64,000 nucleotides of DNA from Bacteroidales bacterium (lineage in GTDB: Bacteria; Bacteroidota; Bacteroidia; Bacteroidales; ML635J-15), in the NCBI GenBank assembly GCA_017651185.1, contig JAGCDJ010000037.1, positions 29,859-93,858 of the forward strand. Direction: 5' to 3'. Position 1 is the first letter of the stretch, and the number at the start of each line of letters is the position of its first letter. Positions 53,832 to 62,243 of this stretch are shown one piece after another. The position numbers were made by a program, and so were the translations under genes. The notes under the pieces were generated by a model. The model was given only the letters and a program-made list of their open reading frames with translations, was not told the DNA's origin and ran no database searches.

Positions 53832-54431
53832 ATGAATAAGGTAGTGGTTTCCATTTTGCTGTTTTCGTTGCTGTCGGCAAACATGTGGGCAGTAAATCCT
53901 CCTGGTACAAAGAAGGTTAAGATTGGCAAGGAAACCATATATGTCGATCAGGAAGAAATTCGTGTTGCCGACTGGTTGGAATATATTCGCTACCTTGAAC
54001 ATAAGTATGGAAAGGAGTCGGACGAGGTAAGGTCTGCGTATCCCGAAGGAATCACGGAAAAGGAACTGGTGATGAAGAAAAAACTCACTCATCCAGTTAC
54101 AGACATAACGCTCGAACAGGCAACTGAATACAGCAGGTGGCGCACCGATGTGGTAAATTCGGTAAACGAGGAGACTGGTATGGGGAAAGTTCAGTACATC
54201 CTTCCGACCGAGGAACAGTATTTAAAGTTAATTAGGACTTTCGGTTCGTACGAAATTCTTTCCGACAAGAATAAAACTGAACGTATAGTAGGACTGCAAA
54301 GTGGCGTGCTGGAACTGACGTCTGATGGTTCGGTGCTGAAAAACAACGGCACATTCTCGAAGGATGAAAAAGTTCCCGGAAGTAATGTCGGGTTCCGGTG
54401 TATTGCCTTGGTGTCAAAAGATAAGAAATGA
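53832..54431 (+). CDS. Exported degenerate FGE-sulfatase/GldK-like protein
   Basis: 199 aa. Signal peptide ending NMWA. The mature part keeps two landmarks of the formylglycine-generating-enzyme-like fold found in GldJ/GldK proteins: PVTDITLEQATEYSRWRTDV and the closing GSNVGFRCIALV. It is shorter than usual and lacks most of the central FGE sequence, so catalysis is doubtful. Possible structural or scaffold role in the envelope. Its end overlaps the dacB start by four bases (ATGA). Confidence 0.7.
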   Translation: MNKVVVSILLFSLLSANMWAVNPPGTKKVKIGKETIYVDQEEIRVADWLEYIRYLEHKYGKESDEVRSAYPEGITEKELVMKKKLTHPVTDITLEQATEYSRWRTDVVNSVNEETGMGKVQYILPTEEQYLKLIRTFGSYEILSDKNKTERIVGLQSGVLELTSDGSVLKNNGTFSKDEKVPGSNVGFRCIALVSKDKK

Positions 54432-55867
54432 AGATGACTAGGATATTCATTGCTTTAATAACTTTTGTATTGCTTGTTGCGGGTGCTTTTGCTCAAAGTC
54501 CGAAGTACGAGTCGCAGCAGAATTCATTTCTTGCCAGCAAGGAACTGAAAAATGCAGGTGTCGGACTGTATGCTGAAAATTTGGAAACAGGAGAAGTCCT
54601 GCTCGACTATAATTCGAATGTATCGTTCACGCCAGCGTCAATCCTCAAACTTTTCACTACCTCTATGGCTACCGAATTGCTTGGCACAAGCACTCGTTTC
54701 AAGACGAAGATTGCGCATAGCGGAACTGTCGAAGACGGCATTCTGAACGGTGACCTGTATATAATCGGCGGTGGCGACCCTTGTCTTGGCACAAGTCGCT
54801 ATTCGGGCATATACGGCGAAGACATCATACAGACTTGGTGCGACAAGGTCAAGGAATTTGGCATTAAGAAGGTAAACGGCAACATCATTGCCGACATTTC
54901 ATACTTCGGTCAGGTGCCGATACCCGACAAGTGGGTATGGGAAGACCTCGGAACATACTATGGAACACCAGGTGCGTCAATCAACTACATGGACAATACC
55001 TACGAAATGTATTTCAATACAGGTGGCAACAAGGATACAGCGGTGCTTGTGAAGGTTGTTCCCGACGACTTGGAACTGAATGTTGTTAACGAGGTTGTTG
55101 CGTCGTCAAGTGTCAGCGATGACAATACTGTTATTTACAAGGGATATGGCGAAAACGATGTTGTTGTAAGAGGAGCGCTTCCATGCAACAAGACCGAATA
55201 CAAGGTGAAGGGTTGTATTCCTAATCCTCCAAAATATGTTGTGCGTAGCATGTACTACAAACTTCGGAATTCGGGTGTTCCAGTGACTGGAACTTACATT
55301 GTAAGTGCAAAGAAGTACGACGACGAGCAGGAAAGGACGGTAATTCATACTACTTCGGGACCAAATCTCAGTACAATCGTAAACTATACCAACCTTATGA
55401 GTTGCAATTTGTATGCTGAGATATTGATGCTGCAGATTATGCATCGCACTGGAAAGTCTCTTGCCGACTATGGAAAAGGTTTTCTTAGCAACCGTGGTAT
55501 CGAAAGCGCTGGCTTTTTCCCCGTTGATGGTAGCGGAGTAAGTCATTTCGATGCAATAACTGCTAAGCAGACTGCACAACTATTGAAGCATATCAGCAAA
55601 AGCAAATATGGTGAGAACTTTATTTCGGGAATGGCAGTCGCTGGGAAAAGCGGAACTCTCAAGAGTTACAAGTGCAGTGCCGATGGGACAATAAAGGTTC
55701 AGGCAAAAACTGGCAGTATGACGCGTGTTCGCTCGTTGGCGGGTTTTATCACCAATACACGTAAGGAAAGAATAGTTTTCTGCTTAATTATCAATAATTA
55801 CGACGCTAAAGGACCGCAAATCCGCACAGTAATCGATGATTTCATAAAAGCGGTGGGAAAAGCGTAG
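54428..55867 (+). CDS. dacB: D-alanyl-D-alanine carboxypeptidase/endopeptidase (PBP4, S13)
   Basis: 479 aa. Signal peptide ending AGAFAQ. Penicillin-binding motifs: S71-x-x-K74 (TPASILKLFTT), S-C-N (LMSCNLYAE) and K-T-G (VQAKTGSM), with the large S13 insertion between the first two. It trims D-Ala from stem peptides and can cleave cross-links in the periplasm, aiding wall remodelling. Translationally coupled to the FGE-like gene. Confidence 0.93.
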   Translation: MKMTRIFIALITFVLLVAGAFAQSPKYESQQNSFLASKELKNAGVGLYAENLETGEVLLDYNSNVSFTPASILKLFTTSMATELLGTSTRFKTKIAHSGTVEDGILNGDLYIIGGGDPCLGTSRYSGIYGEDIIQTWCDKVKEFGIKKVNGNIIADISYFGQVPIPDKWVWEDLGTYYGTPGASINYMDNTYEMYFNTGGNKDTAVLVKVVPDDLELNVVNEVVASSSVSDDNTVIYKGYGENDVVVRGALPCNKTEYKVKGCIPNPPKYVVRSMYYKLRNSGVPVTGTYIVSAKKYDDEQERTVIHTTSGPNLSTIVNYTNLMSCNLYAEILMLQIMHRTGKSLADYGKGFLSNRGIESAGFFPVDGSGVSHFDAITAKQTAQLLKHISKSKYGENFISGMAVAGKSGTLKSYKCSADGTIKVQAKTGSMTRVRSLAGFITNTRKERIVFCLIINNYDAKGPQIRTVIDDFIKAVGKA

Positions 55868-55921
55868 CCGATAACTATCCACCAAAATTTTCTAAAAAGA
55901 ATTTCCAAAATTCTTCAAACC

Positions 55922-55940
55922 TACGACAAGTTTTGGCGTA
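55922..55940 (+). promoter_or_regulatory. 19-bp palindrome TRCGNCAAN3TTGNCGYA, copy 1
   Basis: TACGACAA-GTT-TTGGCGTA; 7 of 8 arm positions pair, extended to 10 by flanking CC/GG. A related copy lies at 63940-63958. A second hairpin, CGACA (55949-55953) with TGTCG (55959-55963), follows; TACGACA (55922-55928) could also pair with TGTCGTA (55959-55965). Confidence 0.55.
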
Positions 55941-55986
55941 GGTACATGCGACATTTGTTGTCGTAAGAATCAAAAAAATTAAAGCT

Positions 55987-56499
55987 ATGATTACTGACAT
56001 TAAAGAGTTCGGAGCAAATCTCGGCAACCGCGAATACTGGGACAGTTGTGGTGCAGAGTGGAATCACACGACAATCGAACAAAAAATCTTTAAGCTTGCG
56101 GAATTTGTACAGGCAGGAGGCGACCTCTACCCCGTAATATACAAGTATGCCAAAGGTCGCGAATACACATACCGCCGTGCTATAAATTGGTGTATTTTGG
56201 ATTACCTCAACACACTGATGGTCGAAGGATATTATGTAAATTTTATGTTGCTTGACAACAAAGAGGCGGTAAAGCTACTGAGCGAATTGCTTAAAGTCGG
56301 TGCGGAACGAAAATTGAAATCCAAACGAATCGACTCCCGCTTTTATGACTATTACGAATGGGAACTAAAAAAAGTAGAAGACGAAAGCATACTCAATGCC
56401 ATTGAGGAGGAGCACAAGCAAAAGTACCCAAACGAAACGTTGGACGACCAGAAAAAGCTTGTAAGAAAGTGGAAAGACGGATGCTGGTGGAGGAAATAG
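55987..56499 (+). CDS. Hypothetical cytoplasmic protein (170 aa)
   Basis: 170 aa with no signal peptide or membrane segment. Mostly helical, rich in Tyr, Trp and Lys (GNREYWDSCGAEW, GREYTYRRAINWC, DSRFYDYYEWELKK). It ends WKDGCWWRK. No family recognised. Its leader carries the 19-bp palindrome shared with the extreme right of the window. The possible gene there also begins with a DIK stretch (MITDIK here, MDIK there), so the two could be paralogues; only four codons of the second are visible. Confidence 0.6.
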   Translation: MITDIKEFGANLGNREYWDSCGAEWNHTTIEQKIFKLAEFVQAGGDLYPVIYKYAKGREYTYRRAINWCILDYLNTLMVEGYYVNFMLLDNKEAVKLLSELLKVGAERKLKSKRIDSRFYDYYEWELKKVEDESILNAIEEEHKQKYPNETLDDQKKLVRKWKDGCWWRK

Positions 56500-56594
56500 C
56501 ATTCGCCGTGACACCAAAAATACCAAAGAAAAAAATGAGATTAAGGGATGTTTGGAGGAGAATAATGGGGAATTAAGCCGCACCCTGAGTTGTT

Positions 56595-56650
56595 CCCTGA
56601 GCTTGTCGAAGGGTGTCGAAGGGAAGGCGAAGAACAAGGCGGCAATCAAG
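56595..56650 (+). repeat. Dispersed palindromic repeat, copy 1
   Basis: CCCTGAGCTTGTCGAAGGG (56595-56613) is followed after 21 bases by CAAGGCGGCAATCAAG (56635-56650). The same 16-mer follows a related palindrome at 62632. The 19-base motif resembles the CTGAGC...GTCGAAGGG elements scattered through many bacterial genomes. It lies in a 252-base gap with no other recognisable content except a promoter. Confidence 0.65.
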
Positions 56651-56722
56651 ATATTTTTGCTTCGAGAAAATTTACGAAGAAAAAAAACATCTATCAACCT
56701 AGAAACATTCAGTATTAATTTT

Positions 56723-56730
56723 TAATTTTG
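56723..56730 (+). promoter_or_regulatory. -7 promoter box of mini Asp-box protein gene
   Basis: TAATTTTG, an exact TAnnTTTG, 21 bases before the ATG at 56752. Confidence 0.58.
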
Positions 56731-56751
56731 GAACACTAAAAACATAAAGCT

Positions 56752-57093
56752 ATGCCACAGATGATAAACTTAGGGAGCGAAATGCTCCGCATAACGCCCA
56801 AGGGCGTTGAATATTCGACCAGCGGCGGACGTATTTGGTCGATACGTTATATGGGCACTTCGTGCGGCTCTTTTGTTGACCTGCTGCCATACGGAACTGA
56901 AATTCTTGCTGTTACCAGCAAGGGAATATATTCGAGCAGTAACTCAGGTCGCACCTGGTCGTTACGCTATATGGGCACTTCGTGCGGCTCATTCCAAAAC
57001 CTTATGGACGGCGGCAGAGAACTTCTCGCCAACACCGACAAAGGCCTGTATTACTCGACCAATGGTGGTAGAAGTTGGGGGAAGAGGAGATGA
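56752..57093 (+). CDS. Small Asp-box (BNR) repeat protein
   Basis: 113 aa without signal peptide. Three Asp-box motifs about 36 residues apart: STSGGRIWS, SSNSGRTWS, STNGGRSWG. The segment RYMGTSCGSF occurs twice unchanged, and its DNA (TATATGGGCACTTCGTGCGG) is also repeated exactly, which points to recent unit duplication. Asp boxes normally build 6-8-bladed propellers (sialidases, sortilin). Three blades cannot close a propeller alone, so it may oligomerise or be a remnant of a longer gene. A healthy start and promoter argue that it is expressed. Confidence 0.65.
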   Translation: MPQMINLGSEMLRITPKGVEYSTSGGRIWSIRYMGTSCGSFVDLLPYGTEILAVTSKGIYSSSNSGRTWSLRYMGTSCGSFQNLMDGGRELLANTDKGLYYSTNGGRSWGKRR

Positions 57094-57231
57094 AAGGGAT
57101 TTTGAAGAATGGAGATTAAATGTAAATGTGAGAAGTCGTTTTTCTCGGAATTTGTTTAAATGGACTTCGGCAGAGGAAGAGGGAAATGATGGAATTTGAG
57201 TATAATTAGAAGTCCTGCATGTGATTAAGAA

Positions 57232-59112
57232 ATGAATTTTTGGATGATTAATCCTAAAAATGAAGGTGTAGATACTGATTTGCAAAACGAATCAATAGAC
57301 TCTGTTTTTATGGGATGGGGAGAAGATGTTTGTCCCAAATTTTACAATGAAGTTAAGAAAAATGACATCATAATTGTAACGGAAGGTTCTCACGCCTACA
57401 CAAGGATTCATTATATTGGAATTGCTGACTATATAGAAGAAGAAGATAAATGTTGGCATTTAAAGTATTCAACAGATAAATTAAACGATAGGATTGCTAA
57501 AATAATTCAAGACAATCCTGGTGATTTTGGCGGAGGCATATCAAAAAATCCTTGGGGTCCAACAAAATCCATTATATTATTAAAGAATCATGATGCTGAA
57601 ATACAAATAAAAAAAGAATTAAATAAGTTTTTTATGGAACAACGTAATAATGAATACATAAAAGGATTAATGAACATTTTGACCAATAACCATAACATAA
57701 TCCTTACAGGTGCACCTGGTACGGGCAAAACATATATGGCAAAGCAAATTGCCCAAATAATGATTTTTGGAGAACCCAAAAAAGAAATGTCAGAAGAAGA
57801 AAAAAAACAATTTAACGAGCAGTGTAGTTTTGTTCAGTTCCACCCAAGTTATGACTATACAGATTTTGTCGAAGGATTGAGACCTAAAAATGATAGTGGA
57901 AATATTGGTTTTGAACGCAAAAATGGCATATTGAAAGATTTATGTGCAAAAGCACTGATTCGTCAATCTGCAGACTCATCAATTACGGAAAAGTTAAACA
58001 CAAATCCTACAGTTTGGAAAGTGTCTCTGGCAGGGACTGGAGATAACCCAATCAGAAAAGACTGCATGGAAAATGGATATATTAGAATAGGATGGAAAGA
58101 ATATGGAAATGTAGATGACTTTAATGAATTTGAGGATTGGTCATTGGGAGGAAAAAATATATTGCGAGCATTTCAAAATATAATGAAAGAAGGTGACATT
58201 GTTGTGTCATGTTATTCTGCAAAAGAAATTGATGCCGTAGGTATTGTGACTGGAGAATATGAGTATCGTGATGATTTTGAAGATTTTCCTAGATTAAGGA
58301 AAGTAGATTGGCTTGTTAAAAATATTAAAGAGGATATTGTTGAAATTAATGGTTGTAAATTTACACTTCCAACAGTATATAAATCAAATATAACGGCAGA
58401 AGATGCTCTGAAAATTGTAAAAAAACATAATCCATCATCCTTTATTAGCAATAATGACAAATCATATATTTTAATTATCGATGAAATCAATCGAGGAGAA
58501 ATATCTAAGATTTTCGGTGAATTGTTTTTCTCTATTGACCCAGGTTATCGAGGAGAAAATGGTCGTGTGCAGACTCAGTACCAAAATATTATAGAAGAAG
58601 GTGATATTTTTAAAAAAGGCTTTTATGTCCCCGAAAATGTATATATCATTGGCACGATGAACGACATTGACCGCAGTGTTGAAAGTATGGATTTTGCATT
58701 CCGTCGAAGGTTTGCATTTAAGGAAATAACAGCAGAAGAAACACAATCGATGCTAGACAAAGATGATGCATGGAAAATAGACGGAAAATCATTTAAACCA
58801 GATGTTGCCATTATTGACAACATAAAAAACAGAATGAACAATCTTAATAATAAGATTTGGTCCAAAGAAAAAGATGATGATAAATGCATTGAAGGTCTAT
58901 CTTCTGCATACCATATCGGAGCAAGTTATTTCTTGAAACTGGTCAATTACAGAACAGACGATAATTCGTATGACAACGAGTCATTTGAGAAACTATGGAA
59001 TTATCACCTTGAAGGTCTTTTGAGAGAATATTTGCGTGGAATGCAAAATGTAGATGAGAAAATCAATTTGTTAAAAGCAGCATACGATAATGAGTCTGAT
59101 ACAAATAACTGA
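57232..59112 (+). CDS. mcrB: McrB-type restriction NTPase with two EVE-like modules
   Basis: 626 aa. The N-terminal part (about 1-130; MNFWMINPKN, FYNEVKKNDIIIV) looks like an EVE/PUA-type modified-base reader. The AAA+ motor follows: Walker A GAPGTGKTYMA, the McrB hallmark FVQFHPSYDYTDFVEGLRP, Walker B LIIDEINRGEISKIFGELF, and GTMNDIDRSVESMDFAFRRRF. A second EVE-like stretch (about 260-385; VWKVSLAGTGDNPIRKDC, GYIRIGW, GDIVVSCYSAKEIDAVGIV) is inserted between Walker A and B. It works with McrC to cut DNA with modified bases (type IV restriction). Base and codon use are visibly more A+T-rich than in core genes, suggesting transfer. Confidence 0.9.
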   Translation: MNFWMINPKNEGVDTDLQNESIDSVFMGWGEDVCPKFYNEVKKNDIIIVTEGSHAYTRIHYIGIADYIEEEDKCWHLKYSTDKLNDRIAKIIQDNPGDFGGGISKNPWGPTKSIILLKNHDAEIQIKKELNKFFMEQRNNEYIKGLMNILTNNHNIILTGAPGTGKTYMAKQIAQIMIFGEPKKEMSEEEKKQFNEQCSFVQFHPSYDYTDFVEGLRPKNDSGNIGFERKNGILKDLCAKALIRQSADSSITEKLNTNPTVWKVSLAGTGDNPIRKDCMENGYIRIGWKEYGNVDDFNEFEDWSLGGKNILRAFQNIMKEGDIVVSCYSAKEIDAVGIVTGEYEYRDDFEDFPRLRKVDWLVKNIKEDIVEINGCKFTLPTVYKSNITAEDALKIVKKHNPSSFISNNDKSYILIIDEINRGEISKIFGELFFSIDPGYRGENGRVQTQYQNIIEEGDIFKKGFYVPENVYIIGTMNDIDRSVESMDFAFRRRFAFKEITAEETQSMLDKDDAWKIDGKSFKPDVAIIDNIKNRMNNLNNKIWSKEKDDDKCIEGLSSAYHIGASYFLKLVNYRTDDNSYDNESFEKLWNYHLEGLLREYLRGMQNVDEKINLLKAAYDNESDTNN

Positions 59113-60502
59113 CAATCACGATTGGATATCATACAAAAATTGCATAAAAGGCTCTATACCTTCGATTGATGATCTTGACAATTTAAAGGAAATAGCCAAT
59201 AAAACGATAATGGAACTTACGCAGGACCATTCTCAAAATTTATTGATATTTCCTTTAGATTTGAATAGTTATGGTGATGACATAGGCAAAAGCCTCATCA
59301 TGTCTGTCAATGGAGATTTGATTTCAACAGGCAACATTCTTGGGTTCGTTGGGAGAAACGACACACAATTGGACATCAGGTCTCGTTTTGCAAAAAATGA
59401 CAACAATGATTATTTCCTTCATTATATGTTGCAGAAAGTGTTTTCCATCAATCTGTTTGACATTCAACACACAATAAGCAAGCAACCTATTTTCGATTTC
59501 CTTTTGTATCTTTTCCCACATTTTCTAAAAAAAGCATTGGCACAAGGCCTTTATAAGAAATACAGGCGGTTCGAATATAATAATGCTAATGTTCGCGGTC
59601 CAATAGATGTAAATCGTCATATTCGCCAGAATATTCCATTCAAAGGAACTATTGCATATTCTACAAGAGAACATAGTTACGACAACGAGATTACTCAGTT
59701 AGTTCGCCATACCATAGAGTTTATAAGAGCGAAAGTACAAGGTTCAACCATATTAAACAACGATTTGGAAACCAAGGATTGTGTATCGCAAATTGTAATG
59801 GCAACGCAAACTTATAATGTTAGGGAGAGAAATAAAATCATCAACCAAAATCTACGTCCTGTGTGGCATCCATACTTTTCCGCATATACTGATTTGCAGA
59901 AAATATGCTTGCAGATTCTTCGTCACGAGTCAATCAAATACGGACAGGAAAAAGATAAAGTATATGGAATCTTGTTCGATGGGGCTTGGCTATGGGAGGA
60001 GTATTTGAATAAAATATTTAAAGAAAATAATCTAACAATAACTCATGCTAAAAATAAAATAGGAGAAAATGGCATATCATTGTACAAAGGAGGTCCAAAG
60101 TGCTATTATCCTGATTTTTATAAAATTGCCAAAGATGATGCGGAAAACACATTTGTGATGGATGCTAAATATAAACGTTTGAACACCGATAAGAACATAG
60201 ACGAATGCACAGGACATAATGTTATTTCTATTTGTCATGATGATCTATTTCAAATGATAACATATATGCATGTTTTGCAAGCCCAACATTGCGCATTGCT
60301 ATATCCATTGGAAATAGAGGAGTCTGATAATCATTATGTATGTGCATCAAAATCCAGATGTTTGAATGGCTATGGAGGTGAAATTCATGGATATGGCATA
60401 AAAATTTCAACAACGAAAGAAATGAAAGATTTTTGGGATGAAATGAAGGATGCAGAACTTGAATTGTGCAAATATTTAAATGATATTTGCAAATACGTTT
60501 AG
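59090..60502 (+). CDS. mcrC: McrC-type restriction subunit (PD-(D/E)XK nuclease)
   Basis: 470 aa. The first ATG lies 23 bases inside mcrB. An N-terminal DUF2357-like region (residues about 1-250; GNILGFVGRNDTQLDIRSRF) is followed by a C-terminal nuclease core: YYPDFY, then VMDAKYKRL (D...DxK), as in McrC. McrC binds the McrB ring and cleaves DNA. The coding overlap with mcrB and the shared A+T-rich composition show they form one unit, closed by a terminator. Confidence 0.9.
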   Translation: MSLIQITDNHDWISYKNCIKGSIPSIDDLDNLKEIANKTIMELTQDHSQNLLIFPLDLNSYGDDIGKSLIMSVNGDLISTGNILGFVGRNDTQLDIRSRFAKNDNNDYFLHYMLQKVFSINLFDIQHTISKQPIFDFLLYLFPHFLKKALAQGLYKKYRRFEYNNANVRGPIDVNRHIRQNIPFKGTIAYSTREHSYDNEITQLVRHTIEFIRAKVQGSTILNNDLETKDCVSQIVMATQTYNVRERNKIINQNLRPVWHPYFSAYTDLQKICLQILRHESIKYGQEKDKVYGILFDGAWLWEEYLNKIFKENNLTITHAKNKIGENGISLYKGGPKCYYPDFYKIAKDDAENTFVMDAKYKRLNTDKNIDECTGHNVISICHDDLFQMITYMHVLQAQHCALLYPLEIEESDNHYVCASKSRCLNGYGGEIHGYGIKISTTKEMKDFWDEMKDAELELCKYLNDICKYV

Positions 60503-60504
60503 AT

Positions 60505-60538
60505 AATAAGGTGTGTAAATCAGCGCACCTTATTGTTT
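60505..60538 (+). terminator. Terminator of mcrBC
   Basis: Perfect 9-bp stem AATAAGGTG (60505-60513) with CACCTTATT (60526-60534), then GTTTT. Beyond it the gap to 60699 is A+T-rich with only a 19-codon frame at 60646-60705, which is not convincing. Confidence 0.75.
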
Positions 60539-60699
60539 TCCATTCATAAAATGCAAAACAATAATTTTTCTCCGAAATTTAATCATTTGTAATTTACAAA
60601 TTTGTAAAGTTTGCAATTCTCAGTCAGGCAATAATTCACGCAATTATGGTAGTATCATATTTGGCAAATAATTTGATTGGACTTTCGCTGGAAGATATG

Positions 60700-60778
60700 T
60701 TATAATATACTAAAAGTACCTTTCTAAACATAATTTTAGAAAACTATACCGCAAAAATATGCTTATAATTTACTAAAT
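60700..60778 (-). repeat. 79-bp flanking repeat, left copy (45-bp identical core)
   Basis: The core 60734-60778 is identical over 45 bases to 62278-62322. The 16-mer TTATAAYWTACTAAAW occurs twice within the element, 63 bp apart (60700 and 60763), as in the right copy. On the minus strand the core includes TATTTTTG (60752-60759), an exact -7 box pointing towards mcrC. It ends 8 bases from the ATPase stop codon. Confidence 0.9.
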
Positions 60779-60786
60779 TTTACAAA

Positions 60787-62208
60787 TCAAACAAATAGAT
60801 CGTCCATTGTGACCTGTGACTGGGCAATGCCGCTGTACTCGTTACGCTGAAGTCCGTAGGTTGTTATCATAGTCAAATGCACAGACTTACGAGCACCCAG
60901 AACTTGTTCAAAAACAGCTAACTTGTGTCGGATGGCTTGCTCTACCGATTTTGTAATCAAATACTTATCTGAAGAAAACTTTATCTCGCACACATTCACC
61001 ACATTGTCGCTTCGGTCTATAAGAAGGTCTATTTGCGCGCCGTCGTGCTCGTCTGTTGCTGCTGTGCGCCACGAATATTCTGCCGAAATTATACCGCTTA
61101 TGCCCAGTGCCTTCTTAATCTGCGGAATATGCCAAAGACATACGCGCTCGAAGGCAAGCCCCTTCCAAATTGAAATCTTAGGAGAATCGATTGCCGACAA
61201 CCAATAGCCGTCGCCAACAACATCAACCTCGCGCAAAAAACGGTAATAAAATAGCGTGTAATTGTCAATAAGCTGGAAGGTTGCACCATACTTTTTCTTG
61301 TCAAATGCCTGATAGCGACGGACAAAACCGCATTGTTCAAGTTCGTCGAGCATTTTTGTAAGCAAACCGCTGTTCTCTACTCCAGATGTTGAAGAAATTT
61401 CGTCGCGGCTCATGCCTATCTTCTTGGTCGCCAGTGCTTCCACTATCGCCATATATGGTTCAGGACGCTTGAACAAAGAGGAATATAGCTCGCTAAATTC
61501 GTTGCGCAACTTACAATCGTTGGAGAACAATAGCCTGTCCATATTCTGCGCAAGGCTTTCGCCACGACGCATAAGACTCCAATAATATGGTATGCCGCCA
61601 AGTGCCATATAAGCCTCGACAATTTCCTTGCGCGTCATCGGAATGCCTTGGAAACGAACATATTGCTCACATTCGGCAAGAGTAAACGGCTTGACATGGA
61701 TTTGCTCGGTAAGACGGTTGTGCAATCCGCCTCTGTTTTTCATTATGTTGTTGACAATCCACGAAGTAGCACTGCCACAAACTATCAGTACAACGTCCTT
61801 CTCCGCCCGTGCAGTTGCCCAACCGTTCCAGAAATGTTCGAGCGCACTGATAAATTTCGACTTGGGAGTGTCCATCCACGAAAGTTCGTCAAGGTAAATG
61901 ATTTTCTTGCGATCATTCGATTGCTCGATAAGTTGCAGAAGCATCGAAAAGGCATCAAACCAATCCTTGGGCAAGTTGCATTTTTCAAGTCCAGCAGCAC
62001 GAAGCGAATCGCGGAATGCCGAAAGTTGCCGTTTCATATCGCCGTTGGCGACTCCAACGTGCTGAAATGTAAAGTTGTAGCCGAATGTTTCACGGATTAG
62101 ATAGGTCTTCCCAACCCTTCTTCGCCCATATACGGCACAAAACTGCGGTTCGTCCGACTCGACAAGTCTTAACAGGTCTTCTTGCTCTTTCTTCCTTCCG
62201 ATAATCAT
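60787..62208 (-). CDS. DUF234-type AAA+ ATPase with nuclease-like C terminus
   Basis: 473 aa. Archaeal-type ATPase: opening IIGRKKEQEDLLRLVES, Walker A YGRRRVGKTYLIR, Walker B KIIYLDELSWMD, sensor VLIVCGSATSW. A winged helix follows (MSRDEISSTSG). The C-terminal DUF234 region carries QIDLLIDR and VCEIKFSS, a D...ExK pair like PD-(D/E)XK nucleases. Role unknown; relatives are patchily distributed and often lie in defence or mobile regions. It has a -7 box at 62225-62232, and 45-bp identical repeats on both sides. Confidence 0.88.
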   Translation of the reverse strand: MIIGRKKEQEDLLRLVESDEPQFCAVYGRRRVGKTYLIRETFGYNFTFQHVGVANGDMKRQLSAFRDSLRAAGLEKCNLPKDWFDAFSMLLQLIEQSNDRKKIIYLDELSWMDTPKSKFISALEHFWNGWATARAEKDVVLIVCGSATSWIVNNIMKNRGGLHNRLTEQIHVKPFTLAECEQYVRFQGIPMTRKEIVEAYMALGGIPYYWSLMRRGESLAQNMDRLLFSNDCKLRNEFSELYSSLFKRPEPYMAIVEALATKKIGMSRDEISSTSGVENSGLLTKMLDELEQCGFVRRYQAFDKKKYGATFQLIDNYTLFYYRFLREVDVVGDGYWLSAIDSPKISIWKGLAFERVCLWHIPQIKKALGISGIISAEYSWRTAATDEHDGAQIDLLIDRSDNVVNVCEIKFSSDKYLITKSVEQAIRHKLAVFEQVLGARKSVHLTMITTYGLQRNEYSGIAQSQVTMDDLFV

Positions 62209-62224
62209 AGCAAATATTTTGGTG

Positions 62225-62232
62225 CAAAAATA
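62225..62232 (-). promoter_or_regulatory. -7 promoter box of DUF234 ATPase gene
   Basis: TATTTTTG on the minus strand, 16 bases before the ATG at 62208. A second identical box lies in the flanking repeat at 62296-62303. Confidence 0.6.
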
Positions 62233-62243
62233 ATAAAATCTTT

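Noticed and set aside
56365..56697. Minus-strand frame containing FDKLREQ
   Set aside because: It runs antisense to the 170-aa gene and across a palindromic repeat; the phrase is just the repeat translated.
60646..60705. 19-codon frame between mcrC and the repeat
   Set aside because: Too short, no promoter box or homology; could be chance in A+T-rich sequence.
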